From the NCBI RefSeq assembly GCF_015277775.1, contig NZ_CP063849.1, positions 1,054,001 to 1,118,000 on the forward strand: a stretch of 64,000 bases of DNA, read 5' to 3'. Each line of letters begins with the position of its first letter. The stretch's first letter is position 1. This document shows, one piece after another, positions 45,138-54,199 of the stretch. Position numbers and translations under genes: made by a program. Under the pieces are notes generated by a model that did no database searches, was not told the DNA's origin, and saw only the letters and a list, made by a program, of their open reading frames with translations. Origin of the DNA: Paludibaculum fermentans. GTDB taxonomy: Bacteria; Acidobacteriota; Terriglobia; Bryobacterales; Bryobacteraceae.

Positions 45138-46541
45138 TTAGAGGGCGAGGCCGAAGAAGTCGCGGGCGTTGGCGAAGCAGATGTTGCGCGCCATGCCGCC
45201 CACGAGTTCGAAGCTGTCCGGCAGGAGACCTTTCTCCATATCATCGCCCAGCAGGTTGCAGAGCGTGCGGCGGAAGTACTCGTGCCGCGGGTAGGACATG
45301 AAGCTGCGGGAATCTGTCAGCATGCCGACAAAGCGCGAGAGCAGGCCGCAGTTGGAGAGCGCGTTCATCTGCCACTCCATGGCTTCCTTCTGGTCGAGGA
45401 ACCACCAGCCGCTGCCGAACTGGATCTTGCCCGCGACGGAGCCGTCCTGGAAGTTGCCGATCATGGTGGCGAACGCGTAGTTCCACGACGGGTTGAGGTT
45501 GTAGAGGATCGTCCTGGGGAGCGCGTTTTCCTGGTCGAGAGTGTCGAGGTACTTGCCCAGGGCATCCATCTGCGGCCAGTCGCCGATGGAGTCGAAACCG
45601 GTATCGGGGCCGAGTTTCTCGAGCAGCCGCGTGTTGTTGCTGCGGCGGGCCATGAGGTGGAGCTGCTTGGTCCAGCCTTTTTCGGCGTCGAGCCGGCCGA
45701 AGAAGAGCATCAGGAACGACGCCCACTTCGCCTGGTCTTCGGCGGAGGCGGCGACACAGGCGCGGGCATGGTGGAAGATCTCGGCGGCTTCGGCCTGGCT
45801 GCAGGGCTCGGCGAAAGCGGCGTTGATGCCGTGGTCGCTGAGGCGGCCGCCCATGGAGTGGAAGAAGTCGTGGCGCTGTTTCAGGGCGTCCAGGAAGGAG
45901 GGCAGGCCGGTGATGTCGATATTGGCAGCCTGCGACAGGCGGCCCAGCCATTCGTTGAACTGCGTGGGCTGGTGGACATTCATCGCCTTGTCGGGGCGGA
46001 AGGTGGGGTAGACCTTGGTGGCGAGACCCGAGGCGGCGATCGCCTGGTGATCGGCCAGGTCGTCGGTGGGGTCATCGGTGGTGCAGACGGCCTTCACCTG
46101 GAAGCGATCGAGGATGCCCCAGGCGCGCAGACCATCCGTGGCGAGTTGTTCGTTGGCGCGTGCCCAGACGCTCTCCGCGTTGGAGGAATCAAGCAGTTCG
46201 TCGATGCCGAAGTAGCGCTTCAGCTCAAGGTGGGTCCAATGATAGAGCGGGTTGCGGAGGGTGTCCGGGACGGTCTTTGCCCAGGCGAGGAACTTGTCCT
46301 TTGGGGAGGCGGCTCCGGTGACGAGCTCCTCATTCACGCCGTTGGCCCGCATGGCGCGCCATTTGTAGTGATCGCCTTCCAGCCAGATCTCGAACAGGTT
46401 GGCGAACTGGCGGTTTTGGGCCACATCGCGGGGCGGCAGGTGGCAATGGTAGTCGAGGATGGGCTGATCCTGAGCGTACTCGTGGTACAGCTTGCGCGCG
46501 GAGGGAGAGGAGAGCAGGAAATCTTCGTGGATGAACGGCAT
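45138..46541 (-). CDS. uxaC: Glucuronate isomerase
   Basis: This 467-residue protein matches uronate isomerase, which converts D-glucuronate and D-galacturonate to the keto sugars fructuronate and tagaturonate. Characteristic stretches are ILDYHCHLPPRDVAQNRQF near the N-terminus (metal-binding His pair), NPLYHWTHLELKRYFGI, VKAVCTTDDPTDDL, and RFVGMLTDSRSFMSYPRHEYFRRTLCNLLG at the end. Length is typical. It is the only complete uronate catabolic gene here, and complements the GH28-like and enolase-superfamily genes in the window. Confidence 0.93.
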   Translation of the reverse strand: MPFIHEDFLLSSPSARKLYHEYAQDQPILDYHCHLPPRDVAQNRQFANLFEIWLEGDHYKWRAMRANGVNEELVTGAASPKDKFLAWAKTVPDTLRNPLYHWTHLELKRYFGIDELLDSSNAESVWARANEQLATDGLRAWGILDRFQVKAVCTTDDPTDDLADHQAIAASGLATKVYPTFRPDKAMNVHQPTQFNEWLGRLSQAANIDITGLPSFLDALKQRHDFFHSMGGRLSDHGINAAFAEPCSQAEAAEIFHHARACVAASAEDQAKWASFLMLFFGRLDAEKGWTKQLHLMARRSNNTRLLEKLGPDTGFDSIGDWPQMDALGKYLDTLDQENALPRTILYNLNPSWNYAFATMIGNFQDGSVAGKIQFGSGWWFLDQKEAMEWQMNALSNCGLLSRFVGMLTDSRSFMSYPRHEYFRRTLCNLLGDDMEKGLLPDSFELVGGMARNICFANARDFFGLAL

Positions 46542-46650
46542 GAAACCACCCGCCTTGTCGGGTCATCCGCAATTCTATCGCCTTACAGACATGTCAGTAA
46601 ATGGCGAGCTGGTGCGGCGGCCCGGCGAGGCGGGTGTTGAAACGAACCGG

Positions 46651-47472
46651 CTATTGCCGGCGGACGTTGGCGTTGCCCGCGGTGCCCTTGCTGAAATCGG
46701 CGTCGCAGGAGTAGTTGAAGGTGTCGGTGCGGTTGTTGCGGCCGCGGGCATCGAGAGTGCCAGTGATGCGATCGCGACGGCCTGGATTGTCGTCGGTGTT
46801 GGTGCTGCGGAAACGGATGTTGGAGTAGCCCTGCTGTTGAGAGTCGGCGCGCAGGGCGTCCTGGCAGGCGCGGATGGAATCGTTCACCCGGCCGCGATTC
46901 CCGGAGTTGCCACCGTTGCCCCAGCCGTTCCCATTGCCTCCGCCGTTGCCCCAGCCGCTGCCATTGCCGCCGTTGCCGCCGTTGCCCCAGCCGCTGCCGT
47001 TGCCACCGTTGCCCCAGCCACTGCCGCCACCATTGCCCCAGTTGCCGCCGCCGGCGTTGCCGCTGCCGCCGCGCCATTCGAGATCGAAGGTGTAGCCTTC
47101 GCTACCGCCCTTGTTGTCTTCGATGCGAACCACGGCCACGCCGCGATTGTTGCGGGGATCCTGAATCAGTTCGACGCGGCCACGGCCGTCGATACCTTTG
47201 AAGCGGAAGTCCGACATATTGAGGGGCATGGTGCCGTCGCACTGGAAGCGGCGCCATTGCGAGGGCTGGCCGGTGAGGGTCCGGATGCGCCCCTGCGTGC
47301 CGCGAATCTCAACTTCCGCGATCGCGTCGATGACGACCTCGATCGTACACTTACCCGATTCCACATTCGAGCCGTTGACCGTTGCCTGGTAGGTGGCGAC
47401 CGACTGCGCCTGTGCGGAAAGGCCCATCGCCAAGCATGACAAAGCGGCCATCTGCAAATTCATTCTGATCAT
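46651..47472 (-). CDS. Secreted protein with Gly/Asn/Trp-rich repeat region
   Basis: This 273-residue protein has a signal peptide (NLQMAALSCLAMGLSAQAQ), an N-terminal beta-rich domain (CTIEVVIDAIAEVEIRGTQG), a low-complexity central region of GSGWGNGG-type repeats (about residues 134-190) and a C-terminal part with RACQDALRADSQQQGYSNI. No enzymatic motif is visible; such proteins may be surface or matrix components. I chose the ATG at 47472, preceded by GGAGGA, over an open frame extending to 47652. Confidence 0.7.
   Translation of the reverse strand: MIRMNLQMAALSCLAMGLSAQAQSVATYQATVNGSNVESGKCTIEVVIDAIAEVEIRGTQGRIRTLTGQPSQWRRFQCDGTMPLNMSDFRFKGIDGRGRVELIQDPRNNRGVAVVRIEDNKGGSEGYTFDLEWRGGSGNAGGGNWGNGGGSGWGNGGNGSGWGNGGNGGNGSGWGNGGGNGNGWGNGGNSGNRGRVNDSIRACQDALRADSQQQGYSNIRFRSTNTDDNPGRRDRITGTLDARGRNNRTDTFNYSCDADFSKGTAGNANVRRQ
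46912..47072 (-). repeat. Low-complexity coding repeat (GGNGSGWGNGG type)
   Basis: Imperfect tandem units encoding Trp-Gly-Asn-Gly-Gly with Asn/Ser spacers lie inside the secreted protein gene. The plus strand reads as repeated TTGCCCCAGCCGCTGCC-like blocks. Confidence 0.75.
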
Positions 47473-47612
47473 CGAAGTCCTCCTGCTGAATGGGATAAAC
47501 CCAGCGTTACTGCATGCTGCCGTTCGAGCGCGGCCTGCAAATCCCTCATACGATTCTACCCGCACACTTTCACCTGGAGAAAGCGGGCTGTTCGCCCGTG
47601 TACACTTTGGGA

Positions 47613-48224
47613 ATGCTCGTTCTGTTCCTTCTGCTGCTGCAGCCAGCCGCACCGTGGGTTTCGTTGTTCGACGGCCGCACTCCGGCGGGTTGGCTGGAGG
47701 TCACGGGGCAGCCGTTTCCGGCGAAGTCGTGGGCGGTGGAAGATGGTTGCCTGAAGGCCCGCGTGGTGGATGGCGGGTTTCAGGACATCCGCAGTGAAGC
47801 CACATTCCGGTCGTTCGAACTGGAGTTCGAATGGAAGATCGAACCCGGCGGCAACTCGGGCGTGAAGTACCTGATTGAGAAGGTCGATACCTGGAAGGCT
47901 CCGAAGGGGGAAGGGAACAATGCGCGGGGGCGCGGTCCCGAGTACCAGTTGATTGATGACGACGCGAACGCCGATTCGAAGGGCCATCCCGAGAAGCAGA
48001 CCGCCTCGCTGTATGGGAAGATCGCCCCAGCCACGCATGCGGCGAAGCCGCCCGGCGAGTTCAACCTGTCACGCATTGTCGTGCACGGCGGACACGTGGA
48101 GCACTGGCTCAATGGGGTGAAAGAGCTCGAGTACGAGGCGCCGGTGAAGGAGAGCCCCATCGTGCTGCAAAACCACCATTCAGTGGTGTGGTTCCGGAGT
48201 GTCAGAATCCGCCGGCTCGACTAG
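47613..48224 (+). CDS. Secreted DUF1080 (3-keto-disaccharide hydrolase-like) protein
   Basis: This 203-residue protein has a signal peptide (MLVLFLLLLQPAAP) and a DUF1080 lectin-like sandwich: WVSLFDGRTPAGWLEV, FELEFEWKIEPGGNSGVKYL, GPEYQLIDDD and HVEHWLNGVKELEYE. DUF1080 proteins bind or act on sugars; some are 3-keto-glycoside hydrolases working with Gfo/Idh/MocA oxidoreductases. Such an oxidoreductase follows directly. I chose the ATG at 47613, where the signal peptide starts. Confidence 0.85.
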   Translation: MLVLFLLLLQPAAPWVSLFDGRTPAGWLEVTGQPFPAKSWAVEDGCLKARVVDGGFQDIRSEATFRSFELEFEWKIEPGGNSGVKYLIEKVDTWKAPKGEGNNARGRGPEYQLIDDDANADSKGHPEKQTASLYGKIAPATHAAKPPGEFNLSRIVVHGGHVEHWLNGVKELEYEAPVKESPIVLQNHHSVVWFRSVRIRRLD

Positions 48225-48325
48225 ATCAAAAGGTAACCTCCCGCACCTCGCGTTCGCCCCCATTGTGATAGAACTTAGTGGTATTTCAGTTCTCTCCCCT
48301 CGACCGTCTGAATTAGGAGTTCGTC

Positions 48326-49606
48326 ATGAGTACACGTAGAACCTTTGTCGCCGGCGCAGGCGGCGTGGTTGTCTCCCACCTTGCAGCGAAGCAGGCCATG
48401 GCTGCCAACGATAAGCTTCGCATTGCCGTCATCGGCACCAACGGCCGCGGCAAGGATCATATTCAAGGCATCATGCAGCAGCCGGACGCCGAGGTTGTGA
48501 CACTGTGCGACGTCGACCTGAAGGTCGGCAATGCGCGCGCCGAGGCGTTCGAAAAGAAGTACGGCAAGAAGCCGCAAGTGGTGCAGGACATGCGCCGCGT
48601 GTTCGATGACAAGAACATCGACGCGGTGACCATCGCCACGCCGAATCACTGGCATTCGCTGGCCGCTATCTGGGCCTGCCAGGCCGGCAAGGACGTGTAC
48701 GTCGAGAAGCCCGGCTCGCACAACATCTATGAAGGCCGGAAGCTGGTGGAAGCCGCCCACAAGTACAAGCGGATCGTGCAGCACGGTGTGCAGCTACGCT
48801 CATCGACGGCCGTCCGCGAGGCGGTGGAGCACCTGCAAAAGGGTGTGATCGGCAATGTATACATGTCGCGCGGCCTGGTGTTCCGGTGGCGTCCATCGAT
48901 CGGGAAACAGGGCGTGGTGCCGGTGCCGGAAGGGCTCGATTACGATATGTGGACAGGTCCGGCGGAGAAGGAGCCCTTCAGTCGCCGCATCGTTCACTAC
49001 AACTGGCACTGGACCTGGAACTACGGCAACGGCGACGTGGGCAACCAGGGGATTCACGAGACCGACCTCTGCATGTGGGGTCTGGGCGTGAAGGGCTTCC
49101 CGTCGAAGATCACGGCCATGGGCGGCAAGTTCCTGTTTGACGACGACAAGATCACGCCGGAAGTGCTGACGACGCTCTACCACTACCCGGGTGAGAAGAA
49201 GCTGATCCAGTTTGAAGTGCGGCCGTGGTGCACAAACAGCGAAGACGGCGCGTCGGTGGGCAACATCTTCTATGGTTCCGAAGGCTACATGGTGATCAAG
49301 GGCTACGACACCTACGAGACCTATCTGGGCCAAAAGAAGGAGAAGGGTCCGTCGGGCAAGGCCGGCGGCGACCACTACGCCAACTGGATCAAGGCGATCC
49401 GCAGCCGCAAGACGGAAGACCAGCATGGTCCGGTGGAGACGGCGCACCTGGCCAGCGGGTTGGCGCACCTGGGCAATATCTCCTATCGCCTGGGCCGGGT
49501 TCTGAACTTCGATCCGGCGAAGGAGAAGTTCGTGAACGACAAGGAAGCCGACACGCACCTGACGCGCAACTACCGCAAGGGTTTTGAAGTTCCGGCCAAG
49601 GTCTGA
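48326..49606 (+). CDS. Exported Gfo/Idh/MocA-family oxidoreductase
   Basis: This 426-residue protein has a Tat-like signal (STRRTFVAGAGGVVVSHLA), the Rossmann segment LRIAVIGTNGRGKDHIQGI, VTIATPNHWHS and the EKPGSHN motif with the conserved lysine. The C-terminal part contains VHYNWHWTWNYGNGDVGNQG, typical of the exported glycoside-oxidising type in acidobacteria and planctomycetes. TTAGGAG lies upstream of the ATG. It follows the DUF1080 gene by about 100 bases, suggesting joint action on a 3-keto-sugar. Confidence 0.87.
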   Translation: MSTRRTFVAGAGGVVVSHLAAKQAMAANDKLRIAVIGTNGRGKDHIQGIMQQPDAEVVTLCDVDLKVGNARAEAFEKKYGKKPQVVQDMRRVFDDKNIDAVTIATPNHWHSLAAIWACQAGKDVYVEKPGSHNIYEGRKLVEAAHKYKRIVQHGVQLRSSTAVREAVEHLQKGVIGNVYMSRGLVFRWRPSIGKQGVVPVPEGLDYDMWTGPAEKEPFSRRIVHYNWHWTWNYGNGDVGNQGIHETDLCMWGLGVKGFPSKITAMGGKFLFDDDKITPEVLTTLYHYPGEKKLIQFEVRPWCTNSEDGASVGNIFYGSEGYMVIKGYDTYETYLGQKKEKGPSGKAGGDHYANWIKAIRSRKTEDQHGPVETAHLASGLAHLGNISYRLGRVLNFDPAKEKFVNDKEADTHLTRNYRKGFEVPAKV

Positions 49607-49673
49607 GTTCGATCCTATCTTTCAGAAACGCTCCGCTTCTCCGCCGCGTCAATCGAGACAGGAGAAGCGGAGC

Positions 49674-50165
49674 ATGAGACTCCTCAAAACAACCCTTTTC
49701 ACACTGTTGCTGGCCTGCACCGCGAGCGCGGGGGTGGGCATTAGCATAAACATCGGATCAGCGCCGTACTATGGCTACGCGCCGCCGGATGTGGCGTATG
49801 TGCAGCGGTACGTGCCGGAGTACGACATGCCGCGCGTGTTTGTGATTGCGCGCTACGCGCATGTGCATCCCACGGTGGTGGTGGACATGTACCGTCGCGG
49901 CTATGGGTGGGACGGCATCTGCTCGCGTTATCGCGTGCCGGTGGCTGCGTTCGACTCGTATTACGGCCCGCGTGGCCGGTATTACGCGCCGCCGCCTCCG
50001 CCGCCGCGATACTACGGCGGGTATTCGTATGCGCCGCGAGGGAACGGGTTTTATGATGGCCGGGGTTATGACCGGAACTACAATCGCGGGTACGACCGGC
50101 GGTATGAGAAGCACTGGGACAAGCATTATGATCGCGGCCGTGGTCATGACAGGGGCCGCTGGTAA
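49674..50165 (+). CDS. Small secreted Tyr/Arg/Gly-rich protein
   Basis: This 163-residue protein has a signal peptide (RLLKTTLFTLLLACTASAG). The middle (ARYAHVHPTVVVDMYRRGYGWDGICSRYRV) is a short ordered segment. It is followed by a Pro run, then Tyr/Arg/Gly/Asp-rich repeats ending in DKHYDRGRGHDRGRW. I do not recognise a family; basic tyrosine-rich tails occur in surface or biofilm proteins. The ATG at 49674 begins the signal peptide. A strong terminator follows 38 nt after the stop. Confidence 0.7.
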   Translation: MRLLKTTLFTLLLACTASAGVGISINIGSAPYYGYAPPDVAYVQRYVPEYDMPRVFVIARYAHVHPTVVVDMYRRGYGWDGICSRYRVPVAAFDSYYGPRGRYYAPPPPPPRYYGGYSYAPRGNGFYDGRGYDRNYNRGYDRRYEKHWDKHYDRGRGHDRGRW

Positions 50166-50203
50166 GGGTTTGACGATCCGCTTCTGAGATTTGAGTTAGG
50201 AAG

Positions 50204-50239
50204 AAGGCGCAGGGCGATTGGGATTGCCCTGCGCCTTTT
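50204..50239 (+). terminator. Rho-independent terminator
   Basis: AAGGCGCAGGGC-N10-GCCCTGCGCCTT forms a perfect 12-bp stem, with TTTT at its end. It terminates the small secreted Tyr-rich protein gene and possibly the preceding oxidoreductase gene. Confidence 0.9.
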
Positions 50240-50333
50240 GTGTCTCTGCCCGAAGCCAGCGTGCCGGCCCGCTCGCCGTCATCCTTTGCACTTGAGGATC
50301 GGCTAGGCTGTATTTGAGCGAAATGGAGACCGT

Positions 50334-51569
50334 GTGGCTGGAAGTTGTGCCCGAATTGCGTTGGCGGTTCTGACAATATCCGTATGCCTGGAGTTGCCTG
50401 CTTGGCCGCAGCGCGACCTGCGTCAGATCCAGGATGAGTATGCGGCGGCGGATGCTGAACTGCACAAGCACCTGCAGTTCGATCAGTGGCTGGATGGTGA
50501 ACCCGGCACGCCGGCTCTATTGGCGCGGGATTGGACGCTCGCCCGCGAATGGGTCACCGCCTGGATGGATGCTCACCCCGCCGATGGCATGAGTGGTGCG
50601 AAGACGGCGTTCGAGATCATCGCTCCATCCGAGCCGGCCCAGATCCTCGTATTGACTGAAAACTCCGTGCTTGTGACAGTGCCCGGGGTCATTGGCAATG
50701 TGTTCCTTGTCAGCAGGGAGAATGGCCGGCACCGCGTGGCTTGGAGCATCGATCAAGCCGGAGACCAACCCGCTAAATTTGCCCGAGCACTGGAAAAATG
50801 GCGAGCAGGGCCGGCCGGGACGTTCGACGGTGCGAAGCGCGCGAGTGTCGAGGGACCCACCGGTCCGCTTGTGCCGATGCTTGGATTATTGCCTGAGGAT
50901 CGGCAGGGCAGGGCGCGTTTCTATATCGATGCAGCCTACGCACAGGCCGCGGGCGGCAGCGGTACGAAGCAGATCAGCGTGTGGGTTTGGGATGGACAGG
51001 CAGCGCGTCCGCTGATCATTCACGATTATCGAGTGACTTGGTTCCAATCCAAATTCACGCGGCTGGAAGGCGACCTCCTCAAGGTCCACGAGAAGAGGCA
51101 ATTTCGAATGTTCTATGTGTGCGCCGGCTGCGAAGAACGTCAAATCGAATGGGTGGTGCGCGTGACTCCAGATGGCTTGGAAGACCTGGGGGAGACAAGT
51201 TCAACTCCTCAGATGGATGCTGTGGATGAGCTGTTCTACCGGCTCACGCGGGGCGAATCGGCCGCCGCCGTGGCCACTCCAGCGGCCATCGCGGCGGCAA
51301 CTTCCATTCTGCAGGAGGCGCGGGACTCTAATCCCGGAGAAGATCTCCGCGAGGCCCATTCCCTTGGGATGATCATATCCCAGTCCGGCGAGTGGTCTGG
51401 CGCGAGAGGCGTGATTTGTCTGGGCGCATCCGGTATCGGGTTGAATGCTTTCGGCCTGAAGCATGAGGGGGACGGATGGATCGTGGCATCAATCGCGAAG
51501 GGTGAGGAGGCGTGCCCGGCCGGACCGGCGCCGAAGCCCTACCACCTGCCGTCTCAGCTCCTCAAGTGA
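50334..51569 (+). CDS. Secreted protein of unknown function
   Basis: This 411-residue protein starts at a GTG preceded by GGAG and has a signal peptide (ARIALAVLTISVCLELPAWPQ). It contains no motif I recognise. Features include VCAGCEERQIEWVVRV with a CxxC pair, and several beta strands (ILVLTENSVLVTVPGVIGNVF). It stands alone between the terminator and the interrupted enolase-superfamily gene. Confidence 0.6.
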   Translation: MAGSCARIALAVLTISVCLELPAWPQRDLRQIQDEYAAADAELHKHLQFDQWLDGEPGTPALLARDWTLAREWVTAWMDAHPADGMSGAKTAFEIIAPSEPAQILVLTENSVLVTVPGVIGNVFLVSRENGRHRVAWSIDQAGDQPAKFARALEKWRAGPAGTFDGAKRASVEGPTGPLVPMLGLLPEDRQGRARFYIDAAYAQAAGGSGTKQISVWVWDGQAARPLIIHDYRVTWFQSKFTRLEGDLLKVHEKRQFRMFYVCAGCEERQIEWVVRVTPDGLEDLGETSSTPQMDAVDELFYRLTRGESAAAVATPAAIAAATSILQEARDSNPGEDLREAHSLGMIISQSGEWSGARGVICLGASGIGLNAFGLKHEGDGWIVASIAKGEEACPAGPAPKPYHLPSQLLK

Positions 51570-51585
51570 CCGGGACGATACTGGG

Positions 51586-52824
51586 TCACCCCCACCACGG
51601 CTCACCCTCCACCAGATTCGCCTTCAGATACTCCTGATTCAGATCCAGCCCGAGCCCAGCGCCCATCGGCACCTTTAACTTGCTCTGCCGCACCTCCGGC
51701 GGATTCGAGGCCGCCATCTACTCCACGTGCCTGGTTGGCCGGCCCAGCGCGCTTTCACTGCGGTAGAAGTTCTGGATCGACGCTCCGAAGTGTGCGTTGG
51801 CGATGGTCAGGATCAGCGAACCCACGTTGTGGAGCGCTACCGGTGTGCGCGTCAACGCCGCATAATCGGCGATCTTTTTCGTTCCGGTCAGGCCGCCTGC
51901 GAAGGCGAGATCTGGGTGCACGATGTCGGCGACCTGTGTGTCGAGGAACGGCTTGAAGCCGCGGACCAGTTCCAGCTTTTCACCCGTCAGGATGGGGACG
52001 CGTGTGGAGCGCTTCAACGCGGCCCAACCCTCGTGGAACGTGACGTTCAGCGGATCCTCCAGGAAGAGCGGATTCATTGACTCAACGGCCTTCGCCACAC
52101 CAATCGCGCTGGGCGTGTCCATCTCGTTGTGGCAGTGCACGGCAATGTCGATATCGTCGCCCACCGCTTCGCGGGTGTTCGTGTAGGCCGTGTGAACCTT
52201 GCGCAGGTCTTCGGGCATCAGCGTGTTGGCGTAGCGCGCCGCGGGCACGCCGAGCACCGGGTCGATGCCGTTCTTGAAGGCGTTGAAGCCCTCGGGCATG
52301 GCCTTGATGCGCGCCGCCCATTCGCGGCACGAGCCTTTGTCGAGCATGTTGAAGCCCAGGCCGTGCGAGTACATCGGGATGGCGTCTCGAAACGGTCCGC
52401 CCATCAGCACGCAGACCGGCTTGTTCAGGATCTTGCCGGCCAGGTCCCATAACGCCATGTCGATGCCGGAGATCACGCCGATCTGCGCCATGTAGGTGTG
52501 CATCAGCGAGGTCATCTGATGGAAGTGGACCTCGATCGCCAGCGGATCCTTGCCGATGAGGAGATCGCGCATGGTTTCGATGCGCGCCCGCGCCATGGGG
52601 CCCGAGGCTCCGGCTTCGCCATAGCCCACGAGGCCTGAGTCTGTCTCGATTTTGATGAGGCAGTTGTTGGCGATGTTTTTGATGGCCATCGCCTTGACGG
52701 CCGTGATCTTCACTTTACCGGCCTCGGGGGCGGCCAGCGCCTGGAAGCCTGGAAACACGGTGGCGGCCGGCAGCGCGGCCAGGGCGCGCAGCAACGTCCG
52801 GCGGCTGAGTTGGGCTGTGATCAT
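51586..52824 (-). pseudogene. Enolase-superfamily enzyme interrupted by an in-frame TAG
   Basis: From an ATG at 52824 (GGAGAGA upstream) the frame encodes a Tat-like signal (SRRTLLRALAALPAATVF) and an enolase-superfamily dehydratase: VISGIDMALWDLAGK, FLEDPLNVTF, ILTGEKLEL, DIVHPDLAFAGGLTGTKKI and VALHNVGSLILTIANAHFG. A TAG stop at 51718-51720 ends it after RPTRHVE, but the same frame continues for 43 codons (GLGLDLNQEYLKANL, VEGEPWWG) to a TGA at 51586. That tail matches the usual C-terminus of this subgroup. The stop is therefore probably a nonsense mutation, a read-through site or a sequencing error; the truncated product could still fold. Confidence 0.75.
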
Positions 52825-52906
52825 GCGGGTCTCTCCGGGATCGAGAGTATCGCATCCGATGGCCCGTTGCACCGCTCCGCCCGCCGCGCCCGCTATCCTG
52901 GAACGA

Positions 52907-54199
52907 GTGAGTGGATTCGTCGACATTCTCAGAACCAACCGCAATTACCGCAATTGCTGGCTGGGTCAGATCGTCAGCGAGATCGGCGACCATTTCAACT
53001 CCATCGCCGTTCTCAGCCTGGCGCTGCACCTGACGGGCAGCGGAGCCACCGTGGGCGCGGTGATGATTGCCCGCGTGCTGCCGTCGATCCTCGCCGGACC
53101 CATTGCCGGCCTGGTGCTGGACCGCATGGACCGGCGCAAGATCATGGTCGCCTCGGACCTGCTGCGCTGCGTGGTCGCCCTGCTGCACATCCTGCTGCTG
53201 ACTTACCGGGAAACCTGGCTGCTCTACGTGTTGAGCGGCCTGCTGATGTTCGCGTCGCCCTTCTTCAACAGCGGACGCTCGGCGATTCTGCCGCGTATTG
53301 CCAGCCGTGAGGAATTGCACAGTGCGAACGCGCTGACGCAGACTACGTCGTGGCTGACGCTCTCCATCGGCACCATGCTCGGCGGCATCTCCACCGGGGC
53401 TCTGGGCTATCGCTGGGCCTTCGTGGCCAATGCGCTGAGCTTCCTGTGCAGCGCCATCGCGATCTGGAGCCTGAAGTCTCCGGAGGGCCATTTCCGGCCT
53501 TTGCGCGACGTGAGCGCGGCGAAGCGGCAGTCAAACTACCAGGAGTTCCGCGAAGGCCTGCGATACATGTCCACGCGGCCCCTGATCCTGGGCATCGCGC
53601 TGTTGGGCGTAGGTTGGGCGACCGGCGGCGGCGCGGCGCAGGTGCTGTTTACGCTGTTCGGCGAGGTGGTCTTCAAAGCGGGTCCCAAGGGCATCGGGCT
53701 CATCTGGAGCTTTGCCGGTATCGGGCTGGTGGCGGGCGGCATGCTGGGGCATCGCCTGGGACCGAAGTACACGTTCGAGCGCTACAAACATGCCGTGACG
53801 ATCGCGTTTTTTCTGCACGGCCTGTGCTACGTGATCTTCAGCGTGATGCCCGAGATCTGGGGCGCCATGATCTTCATCGCGTTCTCGCGGGTGGCGATGG
53901 GTTTCAACTCGGTGCTGAACCGCACGATCCTGCTGCTGCACATTCCGGACGGGCTGCGCGGGCGGGTGTTCACGACGGTGGAGACGATGGCCAATGCGGT
54001 GATGATGTTGTCGATGGGCGCGGCGGGTGTTGCGTCGACCCACTTCTCGCCGCGCGAGATCGGCGTGGTGGCGGGCGGCCTGAGTGCGTCGACGGCGCTG
54101 TTCTGGGCCTGGGCTAACGCCGCGGGCAAGCTGACCGAACCCGAGCAGGACTGGCAGGAACCGAAGCGCGAGTTCAGCGAACCTGTGACGCCAGCGTAA
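52907..54199 (+). CDS. MFS transporter, exporter type (EntS/MFS_3-like)
   Basis: This protein of about 430 residues has twelve predicted membrane segments and the N-terminal FVDILRTNRNYRNCWLGQIVSEIGDHF common to exporters of the enterobactin-exporter-like group, then VLDRMDRRKIMVASDLLR (motif A-like). Such transporters export siderophores, drugs or other small molecules. The start could be the GTG at 52907 or the ATG at 52859; the GTG leaves more room for divergent promoters. Its end overlaps by 26 nt with the convergent glycosyltransferase-thioesterase gene, so it may export that cluster's product. Confidence 0.8.
   Translation: MSGFVDILRTNRNYRNCWLGQIVSEIGDHFNSIAVLSLALHLTGSGATVGAVMIARVLPSILAGPIAGLVLDRMDRRKIMVASDLLRCVVALLHILLLTYRETWLLYVLSGLLMFASPFFNSGRSAILPRIASREELHSANALTQTTSWLTLSIGTMLGGISTGALGYRWAFVANALSFLCSAIAIWSLKSPEGHFRPLRDVSAAKRQSNYQEFREGLRYMSTRPLILGIALLGVGWATGGGAAQVLFTLFGEVVFKAGPKGIGLIWSFAGIGLVAGGMLGHRLGPKYTFERYKHAVTIAFFLHGLCYVIFSVMPEIWGAMIFIAFSRVAMGFNSVLNRTILLLHIPDGLRGRVFTTVETMANAVMMLSMGAAGVASTHFSPREIGVVAGGLSASTALFWAWANAAGKLTEPEQDWQEPKREFSEPVTPA

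Noticed and set aside
45282-46640. 452-codon plus-strand frame opposite uxaC
   Set aside because: Antisense to a complete uronate isomerase gene; no start signal or domain.
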